Below are positions 45,401-54,001 of a DNA stretch of 64,000 nucleotides, piece by piece (within the stretch, counting starts at the first letter, position 1; the number at the start of each line of letters is the position of its first letter). Source of the stretch: Ectopseudomonas guguanensis (GTDB lineage Bacteria; Pseudomonadota; Gammaproteobacteria; Pseudomonadales; Pseudomonadaceae); contig NZ_FNJJ01000014.1 in assembly GCF_900104265.1 (NCBI RefSeq), forward strand, positions 110,521 through 174,520, given 5' to 3'. Under the pieces are notes generated by a model. The model did no database searches and was not told where the DNA came from. It saw nothing but the letters and a program-made list of their open reading frames with translations. The translations under genes were made by a program, and so were the position numbers.

Positions 45401-46534
45401 TCAGCCAGCCTGCACCCTGTCCAACGCCTGCTCCAGCGTCTTCACCGTGCGCTCGACGTTGCCCAGCTTGTCCAGCCCGAACAGCCCGAGGCGGAAGGTC
45501 TGGAAGTCCGCCGGCTCGTCGCACTGCAGCGGCACGCCGGCAGCGATCTGCAGGCCGACGGCGGCGAACTTGGCGCCGGTCTTGATCTGCGCATCGTCGG
45601 TGTAGCAGACGACCACGCCAGGCGCCTCGAAGCCCTTGGCGGCGACGCTTCTGAAGCCGCGCGCCGCCAGCAGCGCACGCACCCGGTCGCCGAGTTCCTG
45701 CTGCTGCTCACGCACCTTGGCAAAGCCGATGGCCTTGGCCTCGAACATGGCGTCGCGAAAACGCGCCAGGGCATCGCTGGGCATGGTGGCGTGGTAGGCG
45801 TGGCCGCCCTGCTCGTAGGCCTGCATGATCTGCAGCCACTTCTTCAGGTCACAGGCGAAGCTGCTGCTCTGGGTCGCCTCGACGCGCGCCTGCGCCGCTT
45901 CGCTGAGCATCACCAGGGCGCAGCAGGGCGAGGCGCTCCAGCCCTTCTGCGGAGCGCTGATCAGCACGTCGACGCCACAGGCCTGCATGTCCACCCAGAG
46001 GGTGCCGGAGGCGATGCAATCGAGCACGAACAGGCCGCCGACCGCATGCACCGCATCGCTCACCGTGCGCAGGTAATCGTCCGGCAGGATCATGCCCGAC
46101 GAGGTTTCCACGTGCGGGGCGAATACCACCTGCGGCTTCTGCTCGGCGATGGTGGCCAGCACCTCGTCCAGCGGCGCCGGCGCGAAGGCGGCCTGATGGC
46201 CTTCGGCGACCGGGCGCGCCTTGAGCACTTGGGCCTCGGCGGGAATGCGGCCCATGTCGAAGATCTGCGTCCAGCGGTAGCTGAACCAGCCGTTGCGCAG
46301 CACCAGGCACTTCTGGTCGGTCGCCAACTGCCGCGCCACCGCCTCCATGCCATAGGTGCCGCTGCCCGGCACCACCGCCACGGCATGGGCGTTGTAGACC
46401 TGCTTCAGGGTGGCGGAAATATCGCGCATCACGCCCTGGAACGACTGCGACATATGGTTCAGCGAGCGGTCGGTGTAAACCACCGAATATTCGAGCAGGC
46501 CATCGGGATCGATGTCGGGGCAGATCTGGGACAT
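45401..46534 (-). CDS. Class V aminotransferase (alanine--glyoxylate/serine--pyruvate type)
   Basis: A 377-residue PLP enzyme of the class V (SPT/AGT-like) family. The cofactor lysine is Lys197 in LISAPQKGWSASP, and VLDCIASGTLWVD near residues 170-182 supplies the cofactor aspartate. PGSGTYGMEAVARQL near 56-70 binds the cofactor phosphate. It probably transaminates alanine or serine with glyoxylate or pyruvate in the cytoplasm. An in-frame extension to 46666 is rejected, since the ATG at 46534 fits the family N-terminus. It is convergent with the deacetylase-like gene and divergent from the flavoprotein. Confidence 0.87.
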   Translation of the reverse strand: MSQICPDIDPDGLLEYSVVYTDRSLNHMSQSFQGVMRDISATLKQVYNAHAVAVVPGSGTYGMEAVARQLATDQKCLVLRNGWFSYRWTQIFDMGRIPAEAQVLKARPVAEGHQAAFAPAPLDEVLATIAEQKPQVVFAPHVETSSGMILPDDYLRTVSDAVHAVGGLFVLDCIASGTLWVDMQACGVDVLISAPQKGWSASPCCALVMLSEAAQARVEATQSSSFACDLKKWLQIMQAYEQGGHAYHATMPSDALARFRDAMFEAKAIGFAKVREQQQELGDRVRALLAARGFRSVAAKGFEAPGVVVCYTDDAQIKTGAKFAAVGLQIAAGVPLQCDEPADFQTFRLGLFGLDKLGNVERTVKTLEQALDRVQAG

Positions 46535-46647
46535 AGCGGGCTCCAGCCGAAAAGGTTCGAGCTGAACCTGCCCCAACCCCGGGCAAATGACAAGGCCGGG
46601 GAACACTCGGGTAGAATGCGCAGCCTTTCTCAGACCGTTCTGCCGCC

Positions 46648-47886
46648 ATGACCACAAGCACTTCACCCAATGCTCATCACGTCGCCGTCATCGGCGGCGG
46701 CCCGGCCGGGCTGATGGCTGCCGAGGTGCTTGCGCAGGGTGGCGTGCGCGTGGAGCTGTTCGACGCCATGCCCTCGGTGGGGCGCAAGTTCCTGCTGGCC
46801 GGCGTTGGCGGCATGAACATCACCCATTCCGAGCCCAAGGACGCCTTTATCGGCCGTTATGGCGAACGCCAGGCCGAGGTCGCAAGGCTGCTGCGCGAGT
46901 TCGATGCCGATGCCCTGCGCGCCTGGATTCATGGCCTGGGCATCGACACCTTCGTCGGCACCTCCGGCCGCGTGTTCCCCAGCGACATGAAGGCTGCGCC
47001 GCTGCTGCGCGCCTGGCTGCGCCGCCTGCGCGAACTGGGCGTAACCATCCATACCCGCATTCGCTGGCTGGGCTGGAACGATGACGGCAGCCTGCGTATC
47101 GCCGGCACGGACGGTGAACGCGCACTGGCCGCCGACGCCTGCCTGCTGGCATTGGGCGGCGGCAGCTGGGCACGACTGGGCTCCGACGGCGCCTGGGTGC
47201 CGCTTTTGCAGGCGCGCGGCATCGAGGTGACAGCGCTGAAGCCGAGCAACTGCGGCTTCGAAGTGGCTGGCTGGAGTGAATATCTCAGGGAGAAATTCGC
47301 CGGGGCGCCACTGAAGAACGTCGCCTTGAGCATGCCCGGCCAGGTGCCTCGCATCGGTGAATTCGTGCTGACCGCAGGCGGCATCGAAGGCAGCCTGGTG
47401 TACGCCTTTTCCGCCGATATCCGCCGCGCCATCGAGGCCGATGGCCAGGCCCTGACCCACCTCGACCTGCTGCCACAGATGCCGCTGGCCAAACTGCAGC
47501 AGGCGCTGGGCAAGCCGCGCGGCAAGCATTCCATGGCCAAGCACCTGCATCGCCAGGCCGGCCTCGACGGCGTTAAAGCCGCCCTGCTGCGCGAGCTCGC
47601 CCCCGCCGAGGCCTTCACTGATCCGGCCGCGCTTGCTCCGTGGATCAAGGCACTGCCCATCACCCTGCTGCGCACCCGCCCGCTGGATGAGGCCATCAGC
47701 AGCGCCGGCGGCGTGCCCTTCGAGGCATTGGACGACGGCTTGATGCTCAAGGCCCTGCCCGGCGTGTTCTGCGCCGGCGAAATGCTCGATTGGGAAGCGC
47801 CCACCGGCGGCTATCTGCTCACTGCGTGTTTCGCCAGTGGCCGGATCGCGGCGCAGGGCGTACTCGACTGGTTGCATGCCGTGTAG
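46648..47886 (+). CDS. NAD(P)/FAD-dependent oxidoreductase, HI0933-like flavoprotein
   Basis: A 412-residue flavoprotein. The dinucleotide-binding motif is VIGGGPAGLMAAEVLAQGG at about residues 10-28, followed by KFLLAGVGGMNITHSEP, the typical HI0933-like signature. The C-terminal SAGGVPFEALDDGLML and GVFCAGEMLDWEAPTGGYLL close the FAD site. The family is widespread and its substrate is unknown, with some members acting on tRNA or thiols by proposal only. No clear ribosome-binding site is seen. Monocistronic, bounded by repeats. Confidence 0.87.
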   Translation: MTTSTSPNAHHVAVIGGGPAGLMAAEVLAQGGVRVELFDAMPSVGRKFLLAGVGGMNITHSEPKDAFIGRYGERQAEVARLLREFDADALRAWIHGLGIDTFVGTSGRVFPSDMKAAPLLRAWLRRLRELGVTIHTRIRWLGWNDDGSLRIAGTDGERALAADACLLALGGGSWARLGSDGAWVPLLQARGIEVTALKPSNCGFEVAGWSEYLREKFAGAPLKNVALSMPGQVPRIGEFVLTAGGIEGSLVYAFSADIRRAIEADGQALTHLDLLPQMPLAKLQQALGKPRGKHSMAKHLHRQAGLDGVKAALLRELAPAEAFTDPAALAPWIKALPITLLRTRPLDEAISSAGGVPFEALDDGLMLKALPGVFCAGEMLDWEAPTGGYLLTACFASGRIAAQGVLDWLHAV

Positions 47887-47888
47887 TT

Positions 47889-48031
47889 GTAGGGTGGGCC
47901 GGGCGGCGCTCCGTTTCAGCCCACCAAGGCTGGCCGCTGTCGGTGGGCTGAAGCCCACCCTACGGACTGGTTAAGACCGTGGGGCGGGTGCAACCCGCCA
48001 TCTCCGGTTGGCGGGTTTCACCCACCCTACG
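47889..48031. repeat. Two successive intergenic palindromes
   Basis: The first (47889-47964) starts GTAGGGTGGGCC and ends GGTGGGCTGAAGCCCACCCT plus ACG. The second (47979-48031) starts GTGGGGCGGGTGCAACCCGCC and ends GGCGGGTTTCACCCACCCTACG. They fill the gap between the flavoprotein and the response-regulator gene. Confidence 0.85.
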
Positions 48032-48119
48032 CCTGAAAAACCGCTGAAACCACTGTGACGCCGCACGGGCTGCGTCTATGCTCAGTTTCAGCGCACCCCC
48101 ACACAGGTAATCCCCCGCC

Positions 48120-49121
48120 GTGATCCCTCTGCTGGTCTGCGACGACTCCAATATGGCGCGCAAGCAACTGATCCGCGCCTTGCCGGCTGAATGGCCGGTT
48201 TCCCTCAGCCAGGCGAGCAACGGCGAGGAGGCGCTGGCCCTGATTCGCCAGGGCCTTGGCCAGGTCATGCTGCTCGACCTGACCATGCCGGTGCTCGACG
48301 GCTACCAGACCCTGGCTGCGCTGCGCGCCGAAGGGCTGAGCACCCAGGTGATCGTGGTTTCCGGCGACGTACAGGACGAAGCCGTACGCCGCGTGCGCGA
48401 ACTGGGCGCCCTGGCCTTCATCAAGAAACCCGCCGACCCGGATATCCTGCGCCAGACGCTGATCGAGCTGAAGCTGTTCGACCCTCAGGGCACACCGGCG
48501 GCGCAGGCCCAGGCCGCGGCATTGTCGGAGCTCAAGGTCAGCTTCCGCGATGCCCTGCGCGAGGTGAGCAACGTCGCCATGGGCCGCGCCGCCGCGCTGC
48601 TGGCCAAGGTGCTTGGGGTGTTCGTGCAGTTGCCGGTGCCTCAGGTGAACATCTTCGAGGTCAGCGAACTGCACATGACCCTGCTCGATGCCCAGCGCGG
48701 CGAGCGCTTCAGCGCCATCTGCCAGGGCTTTATCGGCGAGGCCATCGCCGGCGAGGCGCTGCTGCTGTTCCACGACTCGGAAGTGAGCGACATGGCGCGC
48801 CTGCTCGGTTGGCAGCCCAAGGACGAGGCGCAGACCTCGGAGATGCTGCTGGACCTGGCCAGCATCCTCACCGGTGCCTGCCTGGCCGGCATCGCCGAGC
48901 AGCTCGACCTGCGCTTCTCCCAGGGGCACCCGCAACTGCTCGGCCAGCATGCCAGCCTCGACCAGCTGATCCAGATCAACCGCCAGCGCTGGCGCAAGAC
49001 CCTGGCGGTGGAGATCAGCTACAGCCTGGAGGGCCACGCCATCCATTTCGACCTGCTGCTGTTGTTCACCGAAGACTCGATCAAGCGCCTGACCGCCAAG
49101 ATCGGCTACCTGATGGAGTGA
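48120..49121 (+). CDS. Response regulator with C-terminal CheC-like domain
   Basis: A 333-residue protein starting at a GTG. The receiver domain (residues 1-120) has Asp8/Asp9, phosphoacceptor Asp53 in MLLDLTMPVLDG and Lys102-Lys103. The C-terminal 200 residues resemble the CheC/CheX phosphatase family: the first active-site-like helix is LREVSNVAMGRAA with Glu148 and Asn151 (E-x-x-N), while the second (LLDLASILTGACLAGI) has lost that pair. It could dephosphorylate CheY-type or its own receiver domain. It is followed after four bases by a PAS-domain gene, so they are probably one unit. Confidence 0.82.
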   Translation: MIPLLVCDDSNMARKQLIRALPAEWPVSLSQASNGEEALALIRQGLGQVMLLDLTMPVLDGYQTLAALRAEGLSTQVIVVSGDVQDEAVRRVRELGALAFIKKPADPDILRQTLIELKLFDPQGTPAAQAQAAALSELKVSFRDALREVSNVAMGRAAALLAKVLGVFVQLPVPQVNIFEVSELHMTLLDAQRGERFSAICQGFIGEAIAGEALLLFHDSEVSDMARLLGWQPKDEAQTSEMLLDLASILTGACLAGIAEQLDLRFSQGHPQLLGQHASLDQLIQINRQRWRKTLAVEISYSLEGHAIHFDLLLLFTEDSIKRLTAKIGYLME

Positions 49122-49125
49122 GGCC

Positions 49126-49557
49126 ATGCCCGCGCAGATCGATATCAAGGAAGTCCACTGGCTACTCGACATCGTGCAGTGCATCGACGTCGGTGTGGTG
49201 GTGCTCGACCGCCAGTACCGCGTCGAGGTGTGGAACGCCTTCATGGAGAACCACTCCGGGCTGGGGCCGGACCAGGTACAGGGTCGCTCGCTGTTCGAGC
49301 TGTTCCCGGACATCGACCGCCCCTGGCTGGAGCGCAAGGTGGAAAGCGTGGTGCAACTGGGCACCCGCGCCTTCAGCCTGTGGCAGCAGCGACCCTACCT
49401 GATGCGCTTCAAGAGCTACCAACCGATCACCGGCCAGGCCGACTTCATGTACCAGAACGTCACCCTGCTGCCGCTGGCCGGCCAGCCGGTTGAGCACGTG
49501 TGCCTGGTGATCTATGACATGACGGCGGCGGCCGTGGCGGCGCAGGCAAACGGGTGA
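49126..49557 (+). CDS. PAS-domain sensor-like protein
   Basis: A 143-residue soluble protein that is essentially one PAS domain (IVQCIDVGVVVLDRQYRVEV, then WNAFMENHSG and GRSLFELFP near residues 35-66). No histidine kinase or output domain follows. It starts four bases after the response regulator-CheC gene, so the two are probably translated together. It may be a signal sensor or partner for it. Ligand unknown. Confidence 0.82.
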   Translation: MPAQIDIKEVHWLLDIVQCIDVGVVVLDRQYRVEVWNAFMENHSGLGPDQVQGRSLFELFPDIDRPWLERKVESVVQLGTRAFSLWQQRPYLMRFKSYQPITGQADFMYQNVTLLPLAGQPVEHVCLVIYDMTAAAVAAQANG

Positions 49558-49562
49558 AATCC

Positions 49563-49713
49563 ATGGCGGGGTGCCCCGCCCTACGATACGACCGCAGCCC
49601 CGTAGGGCGGGTGAAACCCGCCGAGACCGCAATGGCAGGGTATCCCCGCCCTACAATACGACCGCAGCCTCGTAGGGCGGGTGAAACCCGCCGAGACCGC
49701 GTCCATGTCCGGT
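49563..49713. repeat. Two tandem 70-base copies of the GTAGGGCGGGTG repeat
   Basis: A unit with ATACGACCGCAGCC, CGTAGGGCGGGTGAAACCCG and CCGAGACCGC occurs twice with a period of 70 bases (cores at 49585-49630 and 49655-49700). It lies between the convergent PAS and rhlE genes. Confidence 0.85.
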
Positions 49714-49727
49714 GCACACGGCGCAAC

Positions 49728-51074
49728 CTACGACTTCTTGCCGCCCTTGGGCTTGCTGCCGAAGCTCGGCACCTTGCGTACCGCCTTGACCTTGGGCTTG
49801 GCGTCTTCTTCCTCGAACCAGCGGCCGAGGTGAATATTGCCTTTGCCAGCGGCCTTGCCCGCACCGGGGATCAGTTTCTGCTTGGGCTTCTTCGGTTTCT
49901 TCAGCACCTGGCCGCCGACCGCCGTCAGCGGTACGCGGTGATCGGGAATGAAATCCGGTTCGTCGATACGCCTGATCAACTGCTGGGTCAGGTTCTCGAT
50001 CGCTGCCAGTTGATCCACTTCGTCGGCGCAGACCAGGGAGATCGCCTCGCCCGTACTGCCGGCGCGGCCGGTACGGCCGATGCGATGCACGTAATCTTCG
50101 GCGTTGATCGGCAGGTCGAGGTTGACCACCAGCGGCAGGTCATCGATATCCAGGCCACGCGCAGCCACATCGGTGGCCACCAGGATCTGCACCTCGCCGG
50201 CCTTGAAGCGCTCCAGCGCGCGCAGGCGGCTCGGCTGTGGCTTGTCGCCGTGAATCGAATCCGCTGAGACGCCCATGGCCAGCAGCTCCTGTTCGAGCTG
50301 ATCGACACCCTTGCGGGTCTTGGCGAACACCAGCACCTGGCCCCAGCGTTTTTCCTGCAGCAGGTGCAGGAACAGCTCGCTCTTGCGCTTCTTGTCCACC
50401 GGAATCAGCCATTGCCTGACGGTCTTGGCCGCCGCGTTGCGCGGGCTGACTTGCACCGACAGCGGGTCGCGCAGCAGCTCGCCGGCCATCTGCCGGATGG
50501 CATCGGAAAAGGTGGCGGAGAACAGCAAGGTCTGGCGCTTCTTCGGCAGTGCGCTGAACAGCTCGTCCAGTTCGCGGGCGAAGCCCAGGTCGAGCATGCG
50601 GTCGGCTTCGTCGAGGATCAGGGTCTGCAACTGGGCGAATTTCACTGCGTTCTGCCGATACAGGTCGAGCAGCCGGCCCGGCGTGGCCACCAGCACGTCG
50701 ACGCCCTTGCGCAGCTTCATCATCTGCGGGTTGATGCTGACCCCGCCGTATACCGCATAGCTGGTCAGGGGCAGGTGCTGGCCGTAGGCCTGGAAGCTCT
50801 GAAGCACCTGCTCGGCCAGTTCGCGAGTCGGCGTCAGCACCAGCGCACGCACCGAGTTGCTGGCCACCTGCGGGCCTTCCAGAGTCAGGCGCTGCAGCAG
50901 CGGCAGGGCGAAACCCGCGGTCTTGCCGGTGCCGGTCTGCGCCGCGGCCATCAGGTCGCGGCCCTTGAGCACGGCGGGGATGGCCTGGCTCTGCACCGGG
51001 GTCGGGGTCTGGTAGTCGAGTTCGGCGAGAGTGCGCAGCAGCGGCTCGATCAAACCGAGGGAGGCGAAGGTCAT
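49728..51074 (-). CDS. rhlE: DEAD-box ATP-dependent RNA helicase RhlE
   Basis: A 448-residue DEAD-box helicase. The conserved motifs are AAAQTGTGKTAGFALPL (motif I, near residues 43-59), LILDEADRMLDLGFA (motif II, DEAD), LLFSATF (motif III) and RIGRTGRAG (motif VI). The C-terminal 80 residues are basic and lysine-rich (KKPKKPKQKL, PKGGKKS), typical of RNA-binding tails. It remodels RNA during ribosome biogenesis or decay in the cytoplasm. It appears to be a single-gene unit. Confidence 0.93.
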   Translation of the reverse strand: MTFASLGLIEPLLRTLAELDYQTPTPVQSQAIPAVLKGRDLMAAAQTGTGKTAGFALPLLQRLTLEGPQVASNSVRALVLTPTRELAEQVLQSFQAYGQHLPLTSYAVYGGVSINPQMMKLRKGVDVLVATPGRLLDLYRQNAVKFAQLQTLILDEADRMLDLGFARELDELFSALPKKRQTLLFSATFSDAIRQMAGELLRDPLSVQVSPRNAAAKTVRQWLIPVDKKRKSELFLHLLQEKRWGQVLVFAKTRKGVDQLEQELLAMGVSADSIHGDKPQPSRLRALERFKAGEVQILVATDVAARGLDIDDLPLVVNLDLPINAEDYVHRIGRTGRAGSTGEAISLVCADEVDQLAAIENLTQQLIRRIDEPDFIPDHRVPLTAVGGQVLKKPKKPKQKLIPGAGKAAGKGNIHLGRWFEEEDAKPKVKAVRKVPSFGSKPKGGKKS

Positions 51075-51424
51075 GGGGCAACCGGATCGGAAAGGAAACA
51101 GGTGCGCAGTTTAACCTGTCCCTATAGGTAGGAGCGGCTTCAGCCGCGAAAATCCTCGGCAAACCGCCGTAGGAGCGACTGGGCGGCATTGCGCTTTAAC
51201 CGCGACAAAAGCTCGCCGCTAAAGCCCCTCCCACAGAGACGAAAGACGTTGTAGCCCGGATGCAATCCGGGAACATGCGCCACTCTCCGCGGATTGCATC
51301 CGGGCTACCAACCCGCAGCAGCTTCAGCCGTAGCGATCCCGGACGCGCAAGAAAAACCATGGGAGGGGCTTTAGCCGCGATTAAAACTCGCGGCTGAAGC
51401 CGCTCCTACAAGGACGGGGCCATC
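51075..51424. other. 350-base REP-rich intergenic region
   Basis: The gap between rhlE and the exonuclease gene consists almost entirely of repeats (51127-51411, entered separately). I see no gene or RNA gene in it. Confidence 0.8.
51127..51411. repeat. Cluster of REP units and one GTAGCCCGGATGC palindrome
   Basis: It contains a REP (51127-51150), a REP-like pair (51168-51238), a different palindrome starting GTAGCCCGGATGCAATCCGGG and ending GGATTGCATCCGGGCTACC (51251-51309), and a last REP pair GGGAGGGGCTTTAGCCGCGA / TCGCGGCTGAAGCCGCTCC (51361-51411). This is the densest repeat cluster in the window. Confidence 0.88.
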
Positions 51425-52027
51425 TCAGCTGGCAGTGGCCAGCAACGCCCGCACCTTGGCCGCCGACAGATTCTGCAACTGGCAGAGAAAGGCATGATCA
51501 GCCTGGTGCCGGCCATGGCGTTCGCGCAGCAGGCCGAACAGATGCAGGGTCAGGTTCGCGGCCATCTCGGCATCGGCCAGGGCGCGGTGGGCACGGCCGG
51601 TATCCGGCAGGCCGGCCCAGGTGTTGAGATTGCCCAGCTTGTGGCTCGGCGCCTCCGGCAGCAAACGCCGCGACAGCAGCAGGGAACAGGCGAACGGCTG
51701 CACGCGACGCCGGCGCACCCGCGCCAGCTCGGCGTCCCAGAACTTCTGGTCGAAGGACGCGTTATGCGCCAGCAGCGGCCGCTCGCCGATGAATTCGGCC
51801 ACCTCGTTCATCACCTGTTCCGACGGCGGCGCCTTGCGCAGCATGGCGTTGCTGATGCCGGTCAGCTGCTCGATGAACGGCGGCACCCAGGCGCCACTGT
51901 TCATCAGACTCTGGTAGCGGTCGACGATGCGCCCGTCCTCGATGATCGCCACGCCGATCTCGGTGGCACGCGCCTTGGTCGGCGACACGCCGGTGGTTTC
52001 GAAGTCGATGACAGCGATGGATTCCAC
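51425..52027 (-). CDS. DEDDh 3'-5' exonuclease (DnaQ/RNase T-like)
   Basis: A 200-residue exonuclease. The Exo I motif is VIDFETTG with Asp8 and Glu10, Exo II is LAHNASFDQKFW near residues 86-97, and Exo III is the HRALADAEMA segment near 144-153 with the DEDDh histidine. It is related to the DNA polymerase III epsilon chain but lacks its C-terminal binding tail, so it is a stand-alone proofreading or RNA-processing nuclease. The first codons ME fit. No sure partner gene. Confidence 0.9.
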   Translation of the reverse strand: MESIAVIDFETTGVSPTKARATEIGVAIIEDGRIVDRYQSLMNSGAWVPPFIEQLTGISNAMLRKAPPSEQVMNEVAEFIGERPLLAHNASFDQKFWDAELARVRRRRVQPFACSLLLSRRLLPEAPSHKLGNLNTWAGLPDTGRAHRALADAEMAANLTLHLFGLLRERHGRHQADHAFLCQLQNLSAAKVRALLATAS

Positions 52028-52056
52028 GTAAAACCTCGGAGCTTGAAGATGTCGTC

Positions 52057-52148
52057 GCGAGCGATGGCCGGTCGCGTTGAGCCTGCCTACGGCAAGCGGA
52101 ATGCATTGAATGAGAGCAGCGCCGAAGCGCGCGATGCCGAGCGCAATA
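52057..52148. repeat. Possible diverged relative of the ttgA-ttgB MITE
   Basis: GCGAGCGATGG at 52057-52067 and GCCGAGCGCAATA at 52136-52148 match the same words, in the same order, in the MITE-like element at 35646-35787 (35666-35676 and 35758-35770). The intervening 68 bases are diverged and no terminal inverted repeats are seen. It lies in the 129-base gap before the NYN gene. Confidence 0.35.
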
Positions 52149-52156
52149 CGAAGTTC

Positions 52157-52636
52157 TCAGTGATTTCTCAGCAACAACTCGCCCTCGATGGGCACGTACA
52201 GGCTGGCGGCGCGGATCAGCGACTGCGCGGTGAGCCCAGGCACACCGAAGGCGATGGCCTCCAGGCCACGACTGCGCACGCGTTCGAGCAACAGGTCGAA
52301 ATCACCATCGCCCGAGGCCAGGACGATCTCGTCGACGCGCTCGGTGGCGTCGAGCACGTCGATGGTGATGCCCACGTCCCAGTCGCCCTTGGCCGAACCG
52401 TCGGCACGCTGGATATAGGGTTTGAGCTTCACGGTGAAACCCAGCTTGCGCAGGATCTGCTGGAACTGCTGCTGCCTGGCGTCACCACGGTCGATGGCGT
52501 AGGCGTAGGCCTCGACGATCACGCCACGGCGACTGACCTCGGCCCACAGCACGCTGTAGTCGAAATGGCAGCCATGCACCTGGCGCACCGTGTAGTAGAG
52601 GTTCTGCACATCGGCGAATACGGCGATCTTCTTCAC
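52157..52636 (-). CDS. NYN-domain (PIN-like) nuclease, LabA/DUF88 type
   Basis: A 159-residue NYN-domain protein that starts at a GTG with GAGGA six bases upstream. The acidic active site is visible as Asp9 in VFADVQNLYY and the GDWDVGITIDVLDAT and SGDGDFDLLLERVRSRG segments (near residues 82-120). This PIN-like fold predicts ribonuclease activity. The family includes LabA-type proteins with regulatory roles. No in-frame ATG is better. It is upstream of, and in the same direction as, the DEDDh exonuclease gene. Confidence 0.88.
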   Translation of the reverse strand: MKKIAVFADVQNLYYTVRQVHGCHFDYSVLWAEVSRRGVIVEAYAYAIDRGDARQQQFQQILRKLGFTVKLKPYIQRADGSAKGDWDVGITIDVLDATERVDEIVLASGDGDFDLLLERVRSRGLEAIAFGVPGLTAQSLIRAASLYVPIEGELLLRNH

Positions 52637-52734
52637 CGGGAGTCCTCGGGGGTGACGAAGGCGCCAGTATGCCAGAGCCGGCATCCCGTGTCCGGGGCTG
52701 GCCGGGGCGCGGCGCAGCCCCTATCCTAGCCGCC

Positions 52735-53220
52735 ATGACGCCTCTAGAACGCCTCTGCCAGCGCAACCTCGACCTGCTCCAGCACCTGCACATCAGCCAT
52801 CGCCTGGTCGAGCACGAACCGGTGCTCGACTACCCCACCGCCCACGCCGTGCGCCAGCGTTTCGGCCTGCGCGGCGTGGAAAGCAAGAGCCTGTTCCTGC
52901 GCGTCGATGCGCAGCGCTACGCCATGCTGGTCAGCCTCGAAGGCGCTCGCGCCGACTGGGCCGGGCTCAAAGCGCTGCTCGGCCAGCGCCCGCGCGTCGC
53001 CAGCGATGAAGAGCTGATCGAGCACACCGGCTGCGTGCCGATGTGCGCCTGCCCCTTCGGTCACGACGCCGCCATCACCCTGCTCATCGACCGTGCAGTG
53101 CTGGCCTGCGACTTTCTGCTGTATTCGCCCGGCCCGCCGCAGCTGACCCTGGAAGTGCCCGGCGCCGAACTGCCGCGCCTGCTCGCCGCGCTGCCCAATG
53201 TGCAGCTGGAGTACCCTTGA
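52735..53220 (+). CDS. YbaK/EbsC-family aminoacyl-tRNA deacylase
   Basis: A 161-residue protein of the YbaK/ProX editing-domain family. It has LRGVESKSLFLRVDAQRYAM (near residues 43-62), which aligns with the conserved GxxAKxL/I...  segment, and TGCVPMCACPFGHDAAITLL with the central glycine/proline-rich loop. It probably hydrolyses mischarged aminoacyl-tRNA (such as Ala-tRNA-Pro) in the cytoplasm. The ATG at 52735 is preferred over the in-frame 52669 because MTPLERLCQRNLDLLQ fits the family start. No operon partner is certain. Confidence 0.85.
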   Translation: MTPLERLCQRNLDLLQHLHISHRLVEHEPVLDYPTAHAVRQRFGLRGVESKSLFLRVDAQRYAMLVSLEGARADWAGLKALLGQRPRVASDEELIEHTGCVPMCACPFGHDAAITLLIDRAVLACDFLLYSPGPPQLTLEVPGAELPRLLAALPNVQLEYP

Positions 53221-53274
53221 TCCCATCCCGGCAACCAGCCACAGTGCTGGTGCCTGACACCTGGTAACCTGTCG

Positions 53275-53943
53275 ATGAGCCCACTTTCCGTTTTGCGCGA
53301 CGCCTGGTTCTTCTCCAGCCACAACCTCGCCGCCATTGCCCGCCTAACCCTGCCGTTGTTGCTGCTCGAGGCCATTGCGCAGACGCTTCTCGCCGCCCAG
53401 CTCGGCGAAGACGCCAATCCGGCCTATGGCGTGCTGCTCGGCATTCTCTTCTACCCGCTGTACGCCGCGCCGCTGATTCTCTTCCTGCATGCCCGCAGCA
53501 TCGGCCAGACGCCCGGCAATGCGCAGCTGTTCGCCGCCGGCCTGCAGCTGTGGCCGAGCTTCGCCCTGATGGCCGGGCTGAGCACCCTGGCGATCATGCT
53601 CGGCCTGTCGCTGTTCATCGTGCCGGGCATCTGGATCATGATGCGCCTGGCCTTCTCCGAACTGATCCTGGTGCTGCGCCAGGAGCCGCCGCTGCGCGCC
53701 CTGCAGGCCAGCTTCGCGCTGACCGAGGGACGTTTCTGGCCGGTGTTCGCCTGCCTGGCCAACGTGCTGGTGCCGCTGTGGCTGCTCGACTGGTGGACGC
53801 AGCCGAACCACAGCGACACCCTGCTGTGGGTGCTGCATCAGGCCGGCAATGGGTTCCTGCAACTGTTCGCCATCGTGGTGCTGTTCCGCCTGTTCATGCT
53901 GCTCGAGCCACAGCAGGCGGCAAATAGCGATAACAGTGATTAG
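53275..53943 (+). CDS. Integral membrane protein, YciC-like
   Basis: A 222-residue protein with about five or six membrane segments (NLAAIARLTLPLLLLEAIAQ, YGVLLGILFYPLYAAPLILF, SFALMAGLSTLAIMLGLSLF, VFACLANVLVPLWLLDWW, LFAIVVLFRLFMLLEP). The sequence around ALQASFALTEGRFWPVF is typical of the UPF0259/YciC-like family of unknown function. An inverted repeat at 53941-53967 overlaps its stop codon. Confidence 0.75.
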   Translation: MSPLSVLRDAWFFSSHNLAAIARLTLPLLLLEAIAQTLLAAQLGEDANPAYGVLLGILFYPLYAAPLILFLHARSIGQTPGNAQLFAAGLQLWPSFALMAGLSTLAIMLGLSLFIVPGIWIMMRLAFSELILVLRQEPPLRALQASFALTEGRFWPVFACLANVLVPLWLLDWWTQPNHSDTLLWVLHQAGNGFLQLFAIVVLFRLFMLLEPQQAANSDNSD

Positions 53944-53967
53944 CAGGCTGTCGAAAACTACCTGCTA
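53941..53967. repeat. Short inverted repeat at the end of the membrane-protein gene
   Basis: TAGCAGG and CCTGCTA are exact inverted arms separated by 13 bases. It starts at the stop codon itself. No T run follows, so a terminator function is uncertain. Confidence 0.5.
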
Positions 53968-54001
53968 GGCTTGCAGCTTTGGTCAGAGCAAGGAGAGCAC
54001 C

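Noticed and set aside
49563..49713. A possible CRISPR-like array
   Set aside because: Two tandem copies of an intergenic palindrome, with no unique spacers.
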